Shown: piece after piece, positions 18,489 to 28,447 of the stretch
Numbering within the stretch: the stretch's first letter is position 1
Layout: the number at the start of each line of letters is the position of its first letter
Notes under the pieces: generated by a model
Databases searched by the model: none
The model's input: only the letters and a program-made list of their open reading frames with translations
What the model was told of the DNA's origin: nothing
Assembly: GCA_947627875.1 (NCBI GenBank)
Contig: CANQXS010000012.1
Coordinates: 18,630-82,629, forward strand
DNA length: 64,000 nt
From: an uncultured Clostridia bacterium
GTDB taxonomy: Bacteria; Bacillota; Clostridia; Oscillospirales; Ruminococcaceae
Reading direction: 5' to 3'
Position numbers and translations under genes: made by a program

Positions 18489-19177
18489 GAAGCGTAACTA
18501 TTTCCGAATTGAAGGAACCTTCCTATGAAATGAGCGAAGCTATGAACGTCCTTCGCACTAACGTTTCCTACTCGGGCGAAGGCGTAAGGCTCGTCGCGAT
18601 AACGAGCGTCGACGAAAACGCCGGTAAGTCGATCGTCTCCTTCGAGATGATGCGCAACTATGCAAATGCCGGTCTCAAGACGCTGCTCATCGACGCCGAC
18701 CTCAGAAAGTCGGTCTTCTCGGCGAGATACGGCGCGACCGTCGACGACGGGCTTCAGTTTACCGGTCTGGCGGACGTGCTCTCGGGCAAGGGAGAAATAA
18801 ACGACGCCGTTTATAAGACCAATATCCCCAACGCCTATCTTCTTCCCGTCGGCAACTATGTTCTCAACCCGACCCCGCTCTTCAGCGGAAAGATATTTAC
18901 GGCGATGCTCGACGTTCTTAAAAAGGCGTTCGACTTCATCATTATCGATACTCCCCCGCTCGGCAGAGTTATCGACGCCGCCATAATCGCTCCCAACTGC
19001 AACGGTGCAATTATCGTTGTAGGCGCCAACGAAGTCGACTACCGCCAGGTGAACGACGCTAAGAATCAGCTTCTGAGAGTCGGAGCAAACGTATTGGGCT
19101 GCGTGCTCAACAAGGTCGGCGGCGAAAACGCGGGCTATAAGCACTACAACAGATACGGGTCTGAATATCGCTATTAA
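18485..19177 (+). CDS. Bacterial tyrosine kinase (BY-kinase), CpsD/CapB type
   Basis: A 230-residue P-loop kinase that autophosphorylates a C-terminal tyrosine cluster and controls export and polymerisation of surface polysaccharide. Walker A is ENAGKS near residues 41-46. Walker A' follows (TLLIDADLRKS), then the Walker B segment FIIIDTPPLG. The C-terminal tail YKHYNRYGSEYRY carries five tyrosines. The TADVLSGKGEI-like region (LADVLSGKGEI) is also typical. It overlaps the upstream Wzz-like activator by four bases and is followed by the LCP gene at 14 bases. Confidence 0.92.
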   Translation: MRSVTISELKEPSYEMSEAMNVLRTNVSYSGEGVRLVAITSVDENAGKSIVSFEMMRNYANAGLKTLLIDADLRKSVFSARYGATVDDGLQFTGLADVLSGKGEINDAVYKTNIPNAYLLPVGNYVLNPTPLFSGKIFTAMLDVLKKAFDFIIIDTPPLGRVIDAAIIAPNCNGAIIVVGANEVDYRQVNDAKNQLLRVGANVLGCVLNKVGGENAGYKHYNRYGSEYRY

Positions 19178-19191
19178 AAGCAGGTGGTAAT

Positions 19192-20475
19192 ATGGCAAAA
19201 GCCAAACAACCGAGAAAACGCGATTTTCTGTGGGCGGCAATAGCCGTAGTCGCGGTGCTTGCCGTTGTGGTAATAGTTGCGAATGCAGTTGAAGGCAGCA
19301 GGTCAAGACCGAAGGTCGATCTCGGAGACATTACTACCGGCGCGACTTCTTCGGAGCCTGCGGCAACTACCGCAGCGACCGAGGAGACCACCGTCTCCGA
19401 GACCGAGCCCACCGCTCCGCCTACGTTCACGGTGACCGAGGAAACAACCGAGCCGCCCGTAACCGAGGCTCCCGAGACCACCGTTACCGAGGCTCCGGCT
19501 ACCGAAGCTAAGGTCACCGAGAGCAAGCCGTCGACGACAGCCGAGCCCGCTAAGGACCTCGTTATGCCCGAGGATACCGGCGCTCCGCCGGACGCGCGCC
19601 CCGTTGCCGTCACTACTAAGGCGACCGAAGCCGCCGAAGCGACTATAGCCGACAATTACTCCGCAACGGGATATAATCACAACATAAAGAACATCGTGCT
19701 CCTCGGAATAGATAAACAGGAGCTCGTTGAAAACCCGATTTTCAGGACGGGCGGGCAGTGCGACCTTATCCTGATAGTCTCGCTGAATCTCAAGACAAAC
19801 GAGTACTTTATACTCGACATAAACAGAGACCTTTGCGTTCCGGTCGAGAATTATTCAAACGTCGGATACTCCTACGGCTTTGTCGATGAGCAGATCGAGC
19901 TTTCCTACGGATACGGCGACGGCAGCCGCCTCAGCGGACGGAATACCCTCCAGTCGCTTCATGCGCTTTTGGGGGACGAGCTTTCGTTTGAGGGCTTTAT
20001 CGCTGCTCCGATACCGATAGTCAGGGTCCTTGCCGACGCCGTCGGAGGCGTTGAAGTCACGATAAAAGACAACTTCGAGGGAGTCGAGGACGACTTCAAG
20101 ATGGGTGAAACGGTGCTTTTGAAGGGCGCTCAGGCGGAGACCTACGTCCGTTCGAGGATGCTGATGCCTGACGATACTCATAATTCGGCAAGAATGACAA
20201 GGCAGATCGACTTTATGACCTCTTTTGTCAAGAAGGCGAAGGAGACCCTCACCGCCGACGAAGCCGTAGATATGTTCAACGACATTATGGATATGACGGT
20301 AACCGATATGAGCGCTTCCGAGATAACGAAGTGGATACTCACCGGCTACGACTATCAGTTCAAGGGCTTCTACCGCATCGACGGAGCGGAGGGCGAGCGC
20401 AAGAATAACGCACGCTGCACCTATCCCGACTACGACGAGGTCAACGAGCTTGTTCATGAGCTTTACTACAAATAA
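19192..20475 (+). CDS. LytR-CpsA-Psr (LCP) family glycopolymer ligase
   Basis: A 427-residue membrane-anchored enzyme that attaches polysaccharide or teichoic-acid-like polymers to peptidoglycan. One N-terminal membrane segment lies near residues 11-33. A Thr/Glu/Pro-rich linker of about 100 residues follows, built from repeated TEAP/ETT-like units. The LCP domain begins at NIKNIVLLGID near residue 164. It includes CDLILIVSLN, the LDINRDLCVPV core and YVRSRMLMPDD...ARMTRQ, which holds the conserved arginines. It is last in the CpsB-Wzz-kinase group and ends at a clear terminator. Confidence 0.92.
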   Translation: MAKAKQPRKRDFLWAAIAVVAVLAVVVIVANAVEGSRSRPKVDLGDITTGATSSEPAATTAATEETTVSETEPTAPPTFTVTEETTEPPVTEAPETTVTEAPATEAKVTESKPSTTAEPAKDLVMPEDTGAPPDARPVAVTTKATEAAEATIADNYSATGYNHNIKNIVLLGIDKQELVENPIFRTGGQCDLILIVSLNLKTNEYFILDINRDLCVPVENYSNVGYSYGFVDEQIELSYGYGDGSRLSGRNTLQSLHALLGDELSFEGFIAAPIPIVRVLADAVGGVEVTIKDNFEGVEDDFKMGETVLLKGAQAETYVRSRMLMPDDTHNSARMTRQIDFMTSFVKKAKETLTADEAVDMFNDIMDMTVTDMSASEITKWILTGYDYQFKGFYRIDGAEGERKNNARCTYPDYDEVNELVHELYYK

Positions 20476-20483
20476 AACCCAAG

Positions 20484-20507
20484 AGGGGACCGAAAGGTCC
20501 CCTTTTT
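20484..20507 (+). terminator. Terminator after the LCP gene
   Basis: AGGGGAC-CGAAAG-GTCCCCTTTTT, a 7-bp stem with a T-run. Confidence 0.9.
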
Positions 20508-20521
20508 GCGCACCTTTTTCC

Positions 20522-20550
20522 TTGACAACCGCGCGGGTTTGCGCTATACT
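20522..20550 (+). promoter_or_regulatory. Promoter of the nucleotidyltransferase gene
   Basis: TTGACA at 20522-20527, 17 bases, TATACT at 20545-20550. Confidence 0.88.
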
Positions 20551-20579
20551 TTAGAAAAACCGAAAAAGGAGAAATAACT

Positions 20580-21464
20580 ATGAAAGCTTCACTTTTGGTG
20601 CTTGCGGCAGGGCTCGGCTCGCGCTTCGGCGGCGACAAGCAGATATCTCATGTCGGACCGAACGGCGAGTTTTTAATGGAATATTCCATTCACGACGCTC
20701 TTAAGGCGGGCTTTGAAAAGGTCGTTTTTATCCTAAAGAGCGAGATGGTAGAGGCGGTAAAACGCGAGGTCGGCGACAAGATATCGGATAAGGTCGAGGT
20801 CTGCTACGCCGTACAGGACTACTCCACTCTGCCCGATTGGTACAGCATTCCAGAGAAGAGGGTCAAGCCCTTCGGAACGGTCCACGCCGTTCTTGCGGCA
20901 AAGGAATTTCTGACCGAGCCGTTCGTCACCGTCAACGCCGACGACTACTACGGCGCCGAGTGCTTTGAAATAATGATGCGTATGCTCCCGAAGACAAATT
21001 CGGGCTGCGCCGCTATGGTCCCCTATATCTTAAAGAACACCGTAAGCGAAAACGGCGGCGTAACGCGGGGCGTCTGCAATATCTCCGGCGGCAGGCTTAT
21101 GAGCGTGAACGAGACCGGCGGGATAATCCCGAAAGACGGAAAAATCGTGAGCGAAAACGGCGAGATCGATCCCGAGTCGCAGGTATCGATGAACTTCTGG
21201 GGCTTCAGCCACGAGACCCTTCCCGCGATGGAGCGCTATTTTGAGGACTTTCTCCGCAGAATCAAGCCCGAGGAGATAAAGGCTGAGTGCCTCCTGCCGA
21301 TAATGGTGAACGATATGCTCGCGGCGGGCAGCTTCGAGGTTTTGGCGGAGCCTTCGAGCGACAGGTGGTTCGGCATCACCTATAAAGAAGACAAGCCCGA
21401 TACCGAGCGCGAGCTCCTTAAGCTCCACGCTTCGGGCGCCTACCCCGCAAAGGTCCTCGGATAA
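20580..21464 (+). CDS. Sugar-phosphate nucleotidyltransferase-like protein
   Basis: A 294-residue GT-A-fold nucleotidyltransferase. The N-terminal signature LVLAAGLGSRFGGDKQ (residues 5-20) is the nucleotide-binding loop, and VTVNADDYYG near residue 118 holds the metal-binding Asp. Members activate sugars or similar alcohols with a nucleotide for surface polymers, lipids or phosphorylcholine. The acceptor and donor cannot be told from sequence. It has its own promoter and terminator and lies between the LCP gene and a glycosyltransferase, so a role in surface-glycan precursor supply is likely. Confidence 0.85.
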   Translation: MKASLLVLAAGLGSRFGGDKQISHVGPNGEFLMEYSIHDALKAGFEKVVFILKSEMVEAVKREVGDKISDKVEVCYAVQDYSTLPDWYSIPEKRVKPFGTVHAVLAAKEFLTEPFVTVNADDYYGAECFEIMMRMLPKTNSGCAAMVPYILKNTVSENGGVTRGVCNISGGRLMSVNETGGIIPKDGKIVSENGEIDPESQVSMNFWGFSHETLPAMERYFEDFLRRIKPEEIKAECLLPIMVNDMLAAGSFEVLAEPSSDRWFGITYKEDKPDTERELLKLHASGAYPAKVLG

Positions 21465-21477
21465 ACAAAGCATCTGT

Positions 21478-21501
21478 CCCCCTCGCTGAGGGGGATTTTT
21501 T
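21478..21501 (+). terminator. Terminator after the nucleotidyltransferase gene
   Basis: TCCCCCTC-GCT-GAGGGGGA followed by TTTTTT. Confidence 0.88.
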
Positions 21502-21577
21502 ATGCCCCCGTGCGCCGTCACCGCGTCCGCCGCCCGCGCATATCATGCTCTTGGGGAGACCCGAAAGGAGCGGCGGT

Positions 21578-22657
21578 ATGATAAGCCTATGTATGATAGT
21601 CCGCGACGAGGAGCTCGCGCTGCCCCGCTGTCTCGACAGCGTTGAGGGGATTTTCGACGAGATAATAATCGTAGATACGGGCTCAGCGGATAAAACGCGG
21701 GAGATAGCCGAAAAGCGCGTCGGGAAGGTCTATGATTTCGAATGGATCGACGACTTTTCGGCGGCGCGCAACTACGCGCTTTCGCTCGCGAAGGGCGACT
21801 GGCTGATGTGGCTCGACGCCGACGACGTTATAGAGGGGGAAAACCGCGAGCTTCTGAAAGAGCAGATTGCTTCGCTCGACACCGAACAGCCCGACGTAGT
21901 GATGCTGCCGTATAACGTCGGCTTCGACGAATGCGGCAGGGTAACGCTGAGCTATGAGCGCGAGAGGATATTCCGCGCGGCGGCGGGGCTGAGGTTCGAG
22001 GGCGCGGTGCATGAGGCCGTAGCCCCTCGCGGGAAGGTCGTTCACGGGCAGGCGGCGGTGTCGCACAGAAAGCTCCGCCCAAATCCTATCGGCAGAAACC
22101 TTAAGATACTCGAAAAGCTCGCGAAAAACGATCTCGACCCGCGAATGAGGTATTACTACGCCCGCGAGCTCGCCGAGGCGGGAAGGTTCGAAGAGGCGGC
22201 GGAGAATTTCAGACTTTGCGCGGAGGATGAATCCGCGTGGAGGGAAAACCGCCTCTCGGCTCAAAAGGAGCTTTCGGACCGCCTTCTTGCCCTCGGGAGG
22301 CGTGAGGAGTCGGATATTGCGCTGTTTAAGGCGCTTATGCTCGGCGCTCCGCGGGCGGATCTCTGCTGCGAGATCGGGCGGCGGTTCCTCGAAAAGGGCG
22401 AGCTTTACGGCGCGAAGTTCTGGTATGAGCTTGCGCCGAGGCAGTATGCCGAGAATAAGGGCGGCTTCGTTCATTCCGACTGCGGGGGATACCTTCCCTA
22501 TATGCAGCTCTGCGTTATATACGACCGCCTCGGAGAACATTCCTCAGCCGAGCTTTATAACGAGCTCGCGGGGAAAATAAAGCCCGAAAGCGAGGCTTAC
22601 CTTAAAAACAGGGAGTATTTCGCCGCTCTGAGGTCGGGCTCCCCCGAACGGAAGTAA
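21578..22657 (+). CDS. GT2 glycosyltransferase with TPR-like C-terminus
   Basis: A 359-residue family-2 glycosyltransferase. The start is ATG 21578, with AAAGGAG upstream. The GT-A domain opens with [20 protein letters not shown]. It continues with [13 protein letters not shown] and, near residue 80, the DXD region LMWLDADDV. The C-terminal third is helical with TPR-like spacing ([17 protein letters not shown] and [14 protein letters not shown]). Related enzymes glycosylate proteins or spore-surface collagen-like proteins in Bacillus and Clostridium. The next gene, 29 bases downstream, encodes a collagen-like protein, which suggests that it is the acceptor. Confidence 0.88.
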   Translation: MISLCMIVRDEELALPRCLDSVEGIFDEIIIVDTGSADKTREIAEKRVGKVYDFEWIDDFSAARNYALSLAKGDWLMWLDADDVIEGENRELLKEQIASLDTEQPDVVMLPYNVGFDECGRVTLSYERERIFRAAAGLRFEGAVHEAVAPRGKVVHGQAAVSHRKLRPNPIGRNLKILEKLAKNDLDPRMRYYYARELAEAGRFEEAAENFRLCAEDESAWRENRLSAQKELSDRLLALGRREESDIALFKALMLGAPRADLCCEIGRRFLEKGELYGAKFWYELAPRQYAENKGGFVHSDCGGYLPYMQLCVIYDRLGEHSSAELYNELAGKIKPESEAYLKNREYFAALRSGSPERK

Positions 22658-22686
22658 AAGCAAAATCTTCACAAGGAGGAAAACAA

Positions 22687-23568
<882 letters not shown>

Positions 23569-23580
23569 TATTTTCAGCTA

Positions 23581-23610
23581 AAAGCCGTCCGATTTTGTCG
23601 GGCGGTTTTT
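23581..23610 (+). terminator. Terminator after the collagen-like gene
   Basis: GCCGTCCGA-TTTTG-TCGGGCGG followed by TTTTT. Confidence 0.85.
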
Positions 23611-23668
23611 AGATTGCTTTTTGTGATTTTTTACTAACAGAAATCGCTATCTTTGGTCAAAGTGATGA

Positions 23669-23697
23669 TTGTAAACCGTTAAAATATATGTTATAAT
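23669..23697 (+). promoter_or_regulatory. Promoter of the first solute-binding protein gene
   Basis: TTGTAA at 23669-23674, 17 bases, TATAAT at 23692-23697, with AT-rich DNA around it and a leader of about 70 bases. Confidence 0.7.
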
Positions 23698-23772
23698 ATA
23701 TAAGTCAAATCGCAGTGATACGCTCGCGCGGTTTGGTTTTCTTAACCTAATTTTACAGAAAGGCAGGAAACT

Positions 23773-25230
23773 ATGAAAAGAATTATTGCTATAGCGCTGA
23801 CTCTCGTGCTCATCGTTGCCCTCGTAGGCTGCGGCAGCAACAAGCGCGAGCCCATTCAGCTCACTCTCTCGACCGAAGACTCCGAGGCGATACTCAACGC
23901 CGCGGGCGTCTGGCTCCCCGATCCCGAAACCGCTCCCGGCGCGAATTCCGTCGTAAAGTGGCTCGGCTGGTTCGACCCCTTCCAGAACTACAGCAAGGAC
24001 GAAATCGTCCAGACCGGTTATTGGACCTTCCAGCAGAGATACGGCGGCAGCCTCTCTTATGAGGAGACTACATACGAAGACTTTACCGACAAATTGGCGC
24101 TCGATATCACCAGCGGAACTCCTCCGGACCTCACCCTTATAGGCATCTCCCAGATCCATGTCTTCCCGATGCCCTGCGTTAAGGGAACCTATCAGCCCGT
24201 CGACAAGTATATAGACTACGAGAACGACCCGCTCTGGAGAGAAATGAAGGACGCCGCAGAATACTTCGCCCTTGGCGACCGCCACTTCGGCATAGTCACC
24301 GACCTCATCTTCAAGGACATCGTCCCCTATAACCGCAGAGTTATCGAGGAATACGGCTTCGACGATCCCGCTCAGCTCTATGCCAACGACGAATGGACCT
24401 GGGACGTTGTGACCGAGATGGCTCTCGACTTCTCAGACCCCGACGACGACCGCTTCGCCTTCGACGGCTGGTATGTCCCGAATGCCTGCGTTGAGCAGTC
24501 GACCGGTCATTACCTCATCGAAAAGGACGAAAACGGGCATTATTACTCCAATATCGACGACCCGCTCATCGAGATCGCCGAGAACCTTGTTTACTCTTGG
24601 GTAAAGGACGACCTCTTCTACCGCGAAGGTACCGACTACTGGGCAAACCGCAACGAAGCTCAGTACGGAGCCGGCGTTAAAGACGGCAAGTGCCTCTTCT
24701 GGATCTGCGACACCAGTATAGGCAACTTCACGATGCCTGTTGCCGAATTCGAGCAGGTCTGGGGCGACATCACCAACGAAGAGGTTATGTTCGTTCCTCT
24801 TCCGAGGCATAAGGAAGGCGACGGTATCTATTACCTCTCCGCCAACCCCGACGGCGCGATGCTCGTAAACAACGCGCCTAACCCCGAGGGCGCTATGCTC
24901 CTCGTTCAGTGCCTCAGATTCAAGATCATCGACCCGAACGTCGTAAATATCGACAAGAAGCAGCTCAAGGAAATTTATCACTGGAGCGACGAAATGCTCG
25001 ATATGTATGACCACTGCAAGGAGCTCGTTGAAGCCAACCCGAGGATATTCAACACCGGCGCTATCAACGATAACCTCCGCACTGCTTACGACCAGCTCGA
25101 CTGGAATATCCGCCGTTCCGGCGCTTCCCAGACCTGGGCTCAGCTCAGAGAGAGCTATGCAGAGCAGATGGATTACTACTGCGAAGAGATGAACGATATC
25201 ATCGACGACTACATCAACGGCAACGGATAA
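23773..25230 (+). CDS. Carbohydrate ABC transporter solute-binding lipoprotein, paralog 1 of 5
   Basis: A 485-residue extracellular binding protein of the family-1 type. The lipoprotein signal ends LVG-C with Cys20. Right after it comes CGSNKREPIQLTLSTEDSEA, a stretch nearly identical in all five tandem paralogs. The ligand-binding domain has the family landmarks TPPDLTLIG, VPYNRRVIEEYGF and YANDEWTWDVV. It is the most divergent of the five: DRHFGIVTDLIF replaces the usual KHYQI-type segment, and it has an NAPNPEGAMLL motif near the end. It is followed by its own terminator, so it may be expressed separately from paralogs 2-5. The likely ligand is an oligosaccharide, judging only from the downstream glycosidases. 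Confidence 0.88.
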   Translation: MKRIIAIALTLVLIVALVGCGSNKREPIQLTLSTEDSEAILNAAGVWLPDPETAPGANSVVKWLGWFDPFQNYSKDEIVQTGYWTFQQRYGGSLSYEETTYEDFTDKLALDITSGTPPDLTLIGISQIHVFPMPCVKGTYQPVDKYIDYENDPLWREMKDAAEYFALGDRHFGIVTDLIFKDIVPYNRRVIEEYGFDDPAQLYANDEWTWDVVTEMALDFSDPDDDRFAFDGWYVPNACVEQSTGHYLIEKDENGHYYSNIDDPLIEIAENLVYSWVKDDLFYREGTDYWANRNEAQYGAGVKDGKCLFWICDTSIGNFTMPVAEFEQVWGDITNEEVMFVPLPRHKEGDGIYYLSANPDGAMLVNNAPNPEGAMLLVQCLRFKIIDPNVVNIDKKQLKEIYHWSDEMLDMYDHCKELVEANPRIFNTGAINDNLRTAYDQLDWNIRRSGASQTWAQLRESYAEQMDYYCEEMNDIIDDYINGNG

Positions 25231-25251
25231 CAAGCCGAAAAACCGAATATC

Positions 25252-25284
25252 CGCCCCCGAGCTTCGGTTCGGGGGCGTTTATTT
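25252..25284 (+). terminator. Terminator after solute-binding paralog 1
   Basis: CGCCCCCGA-GCTTCGGT-TCGGGGGCG followed by TTTATTTAT. Confidence 0.85.
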
Positions 25285-25388
25285 ATACGTTGGAAAATAT
25301 ATGAGAATATGTTAAATTCTATCGGTAGACTTTCGCGTTTTTAGCAGTGTAGACAAAACCCCGCATTAAAAAATGTCAATAATTACTC

Positions 25389-25417
25389 TTGCGGCTTTAA
25401 AATAATAATGTTATAAT
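25389..25417 (+). promoter_or_regulatory. Promoter of solute-binding paralog 2
   Basis: TTGCGG at 25389-25394, 17 bases, TATAAT at 25412-25417. It gives paralogs 2-5 a start separate from paralog 1. Confidence 0.65.
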
Positions 25418-25470
25418 GACAGTGGTATTTTGTCACCAATATCAATTACCCGAAAATCAGGAGGTCATTT

Positions 25471-26922
25471 ATGAAAAGAATTCTGTCGCTTGCGTTTGTC
25501 ATTGTAATGATCGTAGCCCTCGTCGGCTGCGGCAGCAACAAGCGCGAGCCCATCAAGCTCACCCTCTCGACCGAGGACTCCGAAGCTATCCTGAAGGCTG
25601 CCGGCGTTACGCTCCCCGACAAGAGCGAAGCCGCAGGCGCCGAATCCACGGTAAAGTGGTTCTGCTGGGGCGACCCGTTCCAGAACTACAGCGACGATGA
25701 GATCGTCAACACCGGCTTCTGGACCTTTACCGAGAAATACGGCTGCAGCCTCGACTATATCGAGACCACTTACTTTGACGCTGCCGACGATCTTGCCGCG
25801 GCTGTTGTCAGCGGGACCCCGCCGGATGTTATGACCGGCGGCGTAAACTCTACCGCTTCCTTCCCGATGAGAGCCATTCAGGGAACCATTCAGCCCATCG
25901 ATCCTTGGATCAGCTACGACGATCCGCTCTGGGCTCCTATGAAGGGTCTTGCCGAGAAGTTCGCCATCGGCGGCAAGCACTACCAGATCTGCATCGAGAC
26001 CACCCCTGCGAACGTTGTCCCCTATAACCGCAGAGTTATCGAGGAATACGGCTACGACGATCCCGCCGAGCTCTATTACAACGATGAATGGACCTGGGAG
26101 AAGTTCTATGACATGTGCGTCGATTTCTCCGAGCCCGATGAAGACCGCTTCGCACTCGACGGCTATGCCTTCGAGGGTATGTTCGTTGAATCTACGGGTC
26201 AGCAGATACTTATGAACGACGAGAACGGCAGATATTACTCGAATCTCGACTCGCCCGAAATCGAGCGCGGTCAGGATTACCTCTATAACCTTCTCAAGAA
26301 CGACTGCCTCTACGGTCGCGGCGGCTGGAGCCTCAGAACCGGCTCGGGCGACAACTGGGGCGCCGGTGTTAAAGACGGTCTCTGCCTATTCTATGTTATA
26401 GGCGAAACCTTCTTCGAGAATACCGTTGAGCTCGTCTCCGCCAACTGGGGCGATATTGCCAACGGCGAGCTTATGTTTGCTCCTCTCCCGCGCGACGAAA
26501 ACGGCGACGGCATCTACTACTGCTCTTCGAGCTTCGACAACATCAAGGGCGCGATGGTCATCATCAACGACGCAAGGAACCCCGAGGGCGCTGCGCTTCT
26601 CGCCTCCTGCATCCGCTTCAAGGTCATCGACCCCGTTGTTCAGCAGATCGACGAGAGGCAGATGAGAGAGAAATATCTCTGGAACGACGACATGATCGAA
26701 ATGTCCAAGGAATGCCAGAGGATTGCCGACGCCAACTTCATCATCGACTACTCCGGCAACCTTCCCGACGGGCTTCAGACTGTTTACGGCAACCTCGCCC
26801 GCAGCATAGTCCGTTCCGGTCAGAACGCCTCCTCCTGGGCTCAGCTCAAGGAAGCTAACCGCGAGAGCTTCGAGTATTATATCGAAGAGCTCAACAACAT
26901 GATAGAAGAATTCGACTCATAA
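25471..26922 (+). CDS. Carbohydrate ABC transporter solute-binding lipoprotein, paralog 2 of 5
   Basis: A 483-residue lipoprotein with lipobox LVGC (Cys20) and the shared CGSNKREPIKLTLSTEDSEA stretch. The binding domain carries TPPDVMTGG, VVPYNRRVIEEYGYDDPAE and YNDEWTWEKFYDMCVDFSE. It is closest by eye to paralog 4: both have GMFVE-TG-QIL, ERGQDYLYNLLKNDC, YGRG and VVQQIDE-Q. This pair therefore looks like the most recent duplication. GGAGG precedes the ATG. It is followed after 49 bases by paralog 3, with an AT-rich stretch (TATATT near 26953) that might be a weak extra promoter. Confidence 0.88.
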   Translation: MKRILSLAFVIVMIVALVGCGSNKREPIKLTLSTEDSEAILKAAGVTLPDKSEAAGAESTVKWFCWGDPFQNYSDDEIVNTGFWTFTEKYGCSLDYIETTYFDAADDLAAAVVSGTPPDVMTGGVNSTASFPMRAIQGTIQPIDPWISYDDPLWAPMKGLAEKFAIGGKHYQICIETTPANVVPYNRRVIEEYGYDDPAELYYNDEWTWEKFYDMCVDFSEPDEDRFALDGYAFEGMFVESTGQQILMNDENGRYYSNLDSPEIERGQDYLYNLLKNDCLYGRGGWSLRTGSGDNWGAGVKDGLCLFYVIGETFFENTVELVSANWGDIANGELMFAPLPRDENGDGIYYCSSSFDNIKGAMVIINDARNPEGAALLASCIRFKVIDPVVQQIDERQMREKYLWNDDMIEMSKECQRIADANFIIDYSGNLPDGLQTVYGNLARSIVRSGQNASSWAQLKEANRESFEYYIEELNNMIEEFDS

Positions 26923-26971
26923 AAATTACTCCGCCATTTAGATAAAGGACATTATATTATAGGTGAACATT

Positions 26972-28426
26972 ATGAAAAGAGTTTTTGCTTTAGCACTCGT
27001 TATACTTATGATCGTAGCCCTCGTGGGCTGCGGCAGCAACAAGCGCAAACCGATCCAGCTCACTCTCTCGACGGAGGATTCCGAGGCAATACTTCAGGCG
27101 GCGGGCGTAAGGCTGCCCGACGCCTCGGTAGCCGCGGGAGCCAACAGCGTCGTGAAGTTCTTCGGCTGGGGCGACCCGTTCCAGAACTACGACGAAGACG
27201 AGCTCGTCAGTCTTGCTTACTGGACCTTCCAGAATAAATACAACAGCTCGATAGAATACGTCGAGACCACTTACTTTGAGCGCAACGACGACCTCGCGCT
27301 GTACCTCTCCTCCGGCAACCCGCCGGATATGTGCATCGGCGGCAACGGCTCGACCGCTATGTATCCGATGAACTGCATAAAGGAAATGGTACAGCCCGTC
27401 GACCCTTGGATCGACTACGACGACCCGCTCTGGGCTCCTATGAAGGAGCTTGCCGACTTCTTTATGCTCCACGGCAAACACTATCAGATCACTATCGACA
27501 CCGCTCCCTCTAACGTAGTCCTCTATAACCGCAGAGTTTTGGAGGAATACGGCTACGACGACCCCGCCGCACTTTATTGGAACGACGAATGGACCTGGGA
27601 CGTGTTCTACGACATGTGCGTCGACTTTTCAGACGTTGATGAAGACCGCTTCGCCCTCGACGGCTACCCCTACAGCTCCGCGATGATCGAAGCTTCGGGC
27701 GAGCAGCTTATGCAGGTCGACGAAAACGGCAAATTCTACTCCAACGTCGACAGCCCCGCTATCGAGCGCGCTCAGGATATTCTTTACGAGCTCTGCAAGA
27801 ACGACTGCAACTACCGCGACGCGAGCGGCGACCACTGGGCTCGCCGCGACCAGGACGGCGGTCCCTGCGGAATGAAGGAAGGCAAGCTTCTGTTCTACAT
27901 TCTCGGCGAGAGCTTCTTCCAGCAGCCCGTTGCGGATATAGAAGCCAACTTCGGCGCGATCTCCGAGGGCGAGCTTATGTTTGCTCCTCTCCCGAGAGAC
28001 CCTAACGGCGACGGGACCTATTACCTCGCATCTTCCTTCGTCGATATCTACGGCTGCTACTGCATAGTAAGCAATGCGCGCAACCCCGAGGGCGCGGCTC
28101 TCCTCGCCGCCTGCATTCGCTTCAAGGTCATCGACCCCGTTGTAAGCACCATAGCCACAAGGCAGCTCAAGGAGACCTATCTCTGGAGCGACGAAATGGT
28201 CGCTATGTCTGAGGAGTGCGACGAAATAGCCGCGGCTCACCGCGTATTCGACCTCGGCGGCAACCTTCCCGATAACCTCGGCAACGCCCTCAACGGCATA
28301 AGCTGGGCTATAGCGAGATCCTCCGATCCTCAGTCCTGGGGTCAGCTCAAGGAGCAGTATAGGGATCAGATAGAATACTACATCGAAGAGCTTAACAATC
28401 TGATAGAAGAAACAAACGCTTCCTGA
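26972..28426 (+). CDS. Carbohydrate ABC transporter solute-binding lipoprotein, paralog 3 of 5
   Basis: A 484-residue lipoprotein. The start is ATG 26972 (AGGTG upstream) rather than the in-frame GTG nine bases before. Lipobox Cys20 is followed by GSNKRKPIQLTLSTEDSEA. The binding domain has NPPDMCIGG, VLYNRRVLEEYGYDDPA and WNDEWTWDVFYDMC. Near residue 335 it has PLPRDPNGDGTYYLASSF. It differs from its neighbours in the middle segment (NDCNYRDASGDHWARRDQ), which should line part of the binding cleft. It is separated from paralog 4 by only 21 bases with a good ribosome site, so 3-5 form one transcript. Confidence 0.88.
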   Translation: MKRVFALALVILMIVALVGCGSNKRKPIQLTLSTEDSEAILQAAGVRLPDASVAAGANSVVKFFGWGDPFQNYDEDELVSLAYWTFQNKYNSSIEYVETTYFERNDDLALYLSSGNPPDMCIGGNGSTAMYPMNCIKEMVQPVDPWIDYDDPLWAPMKELADFFMLHGKHYQITIDTAPSNVVLYNRRVLEEYGYDDPAALYWNDEWTWDVFYDMCVDFSDVDEDRFALDGYPYSSAMIEASGEQLMQVDENGKFYSNVDSPAIERAQDILYELCKNDCNYRDASGDHWARRDQDGGPCGMKEGKLLFYILGESFFQQPVADIEANFGAISEGELMFAPLPRDPNGDGTYYLASSFVDIYGCYCIVSNARNPEGAALLAACIRFKVIDPVVSTIATRQLKETYLWSDEMVAMSEECDEIAAAHRVFDLGGNLPDNLGNALNGISWAIARSSDPQSWGQLKEQYRDQIEYYIEELNNLIEETNAS

Positions 28427-28447
28427 AATAGCGGAAAGGAGTAAACA

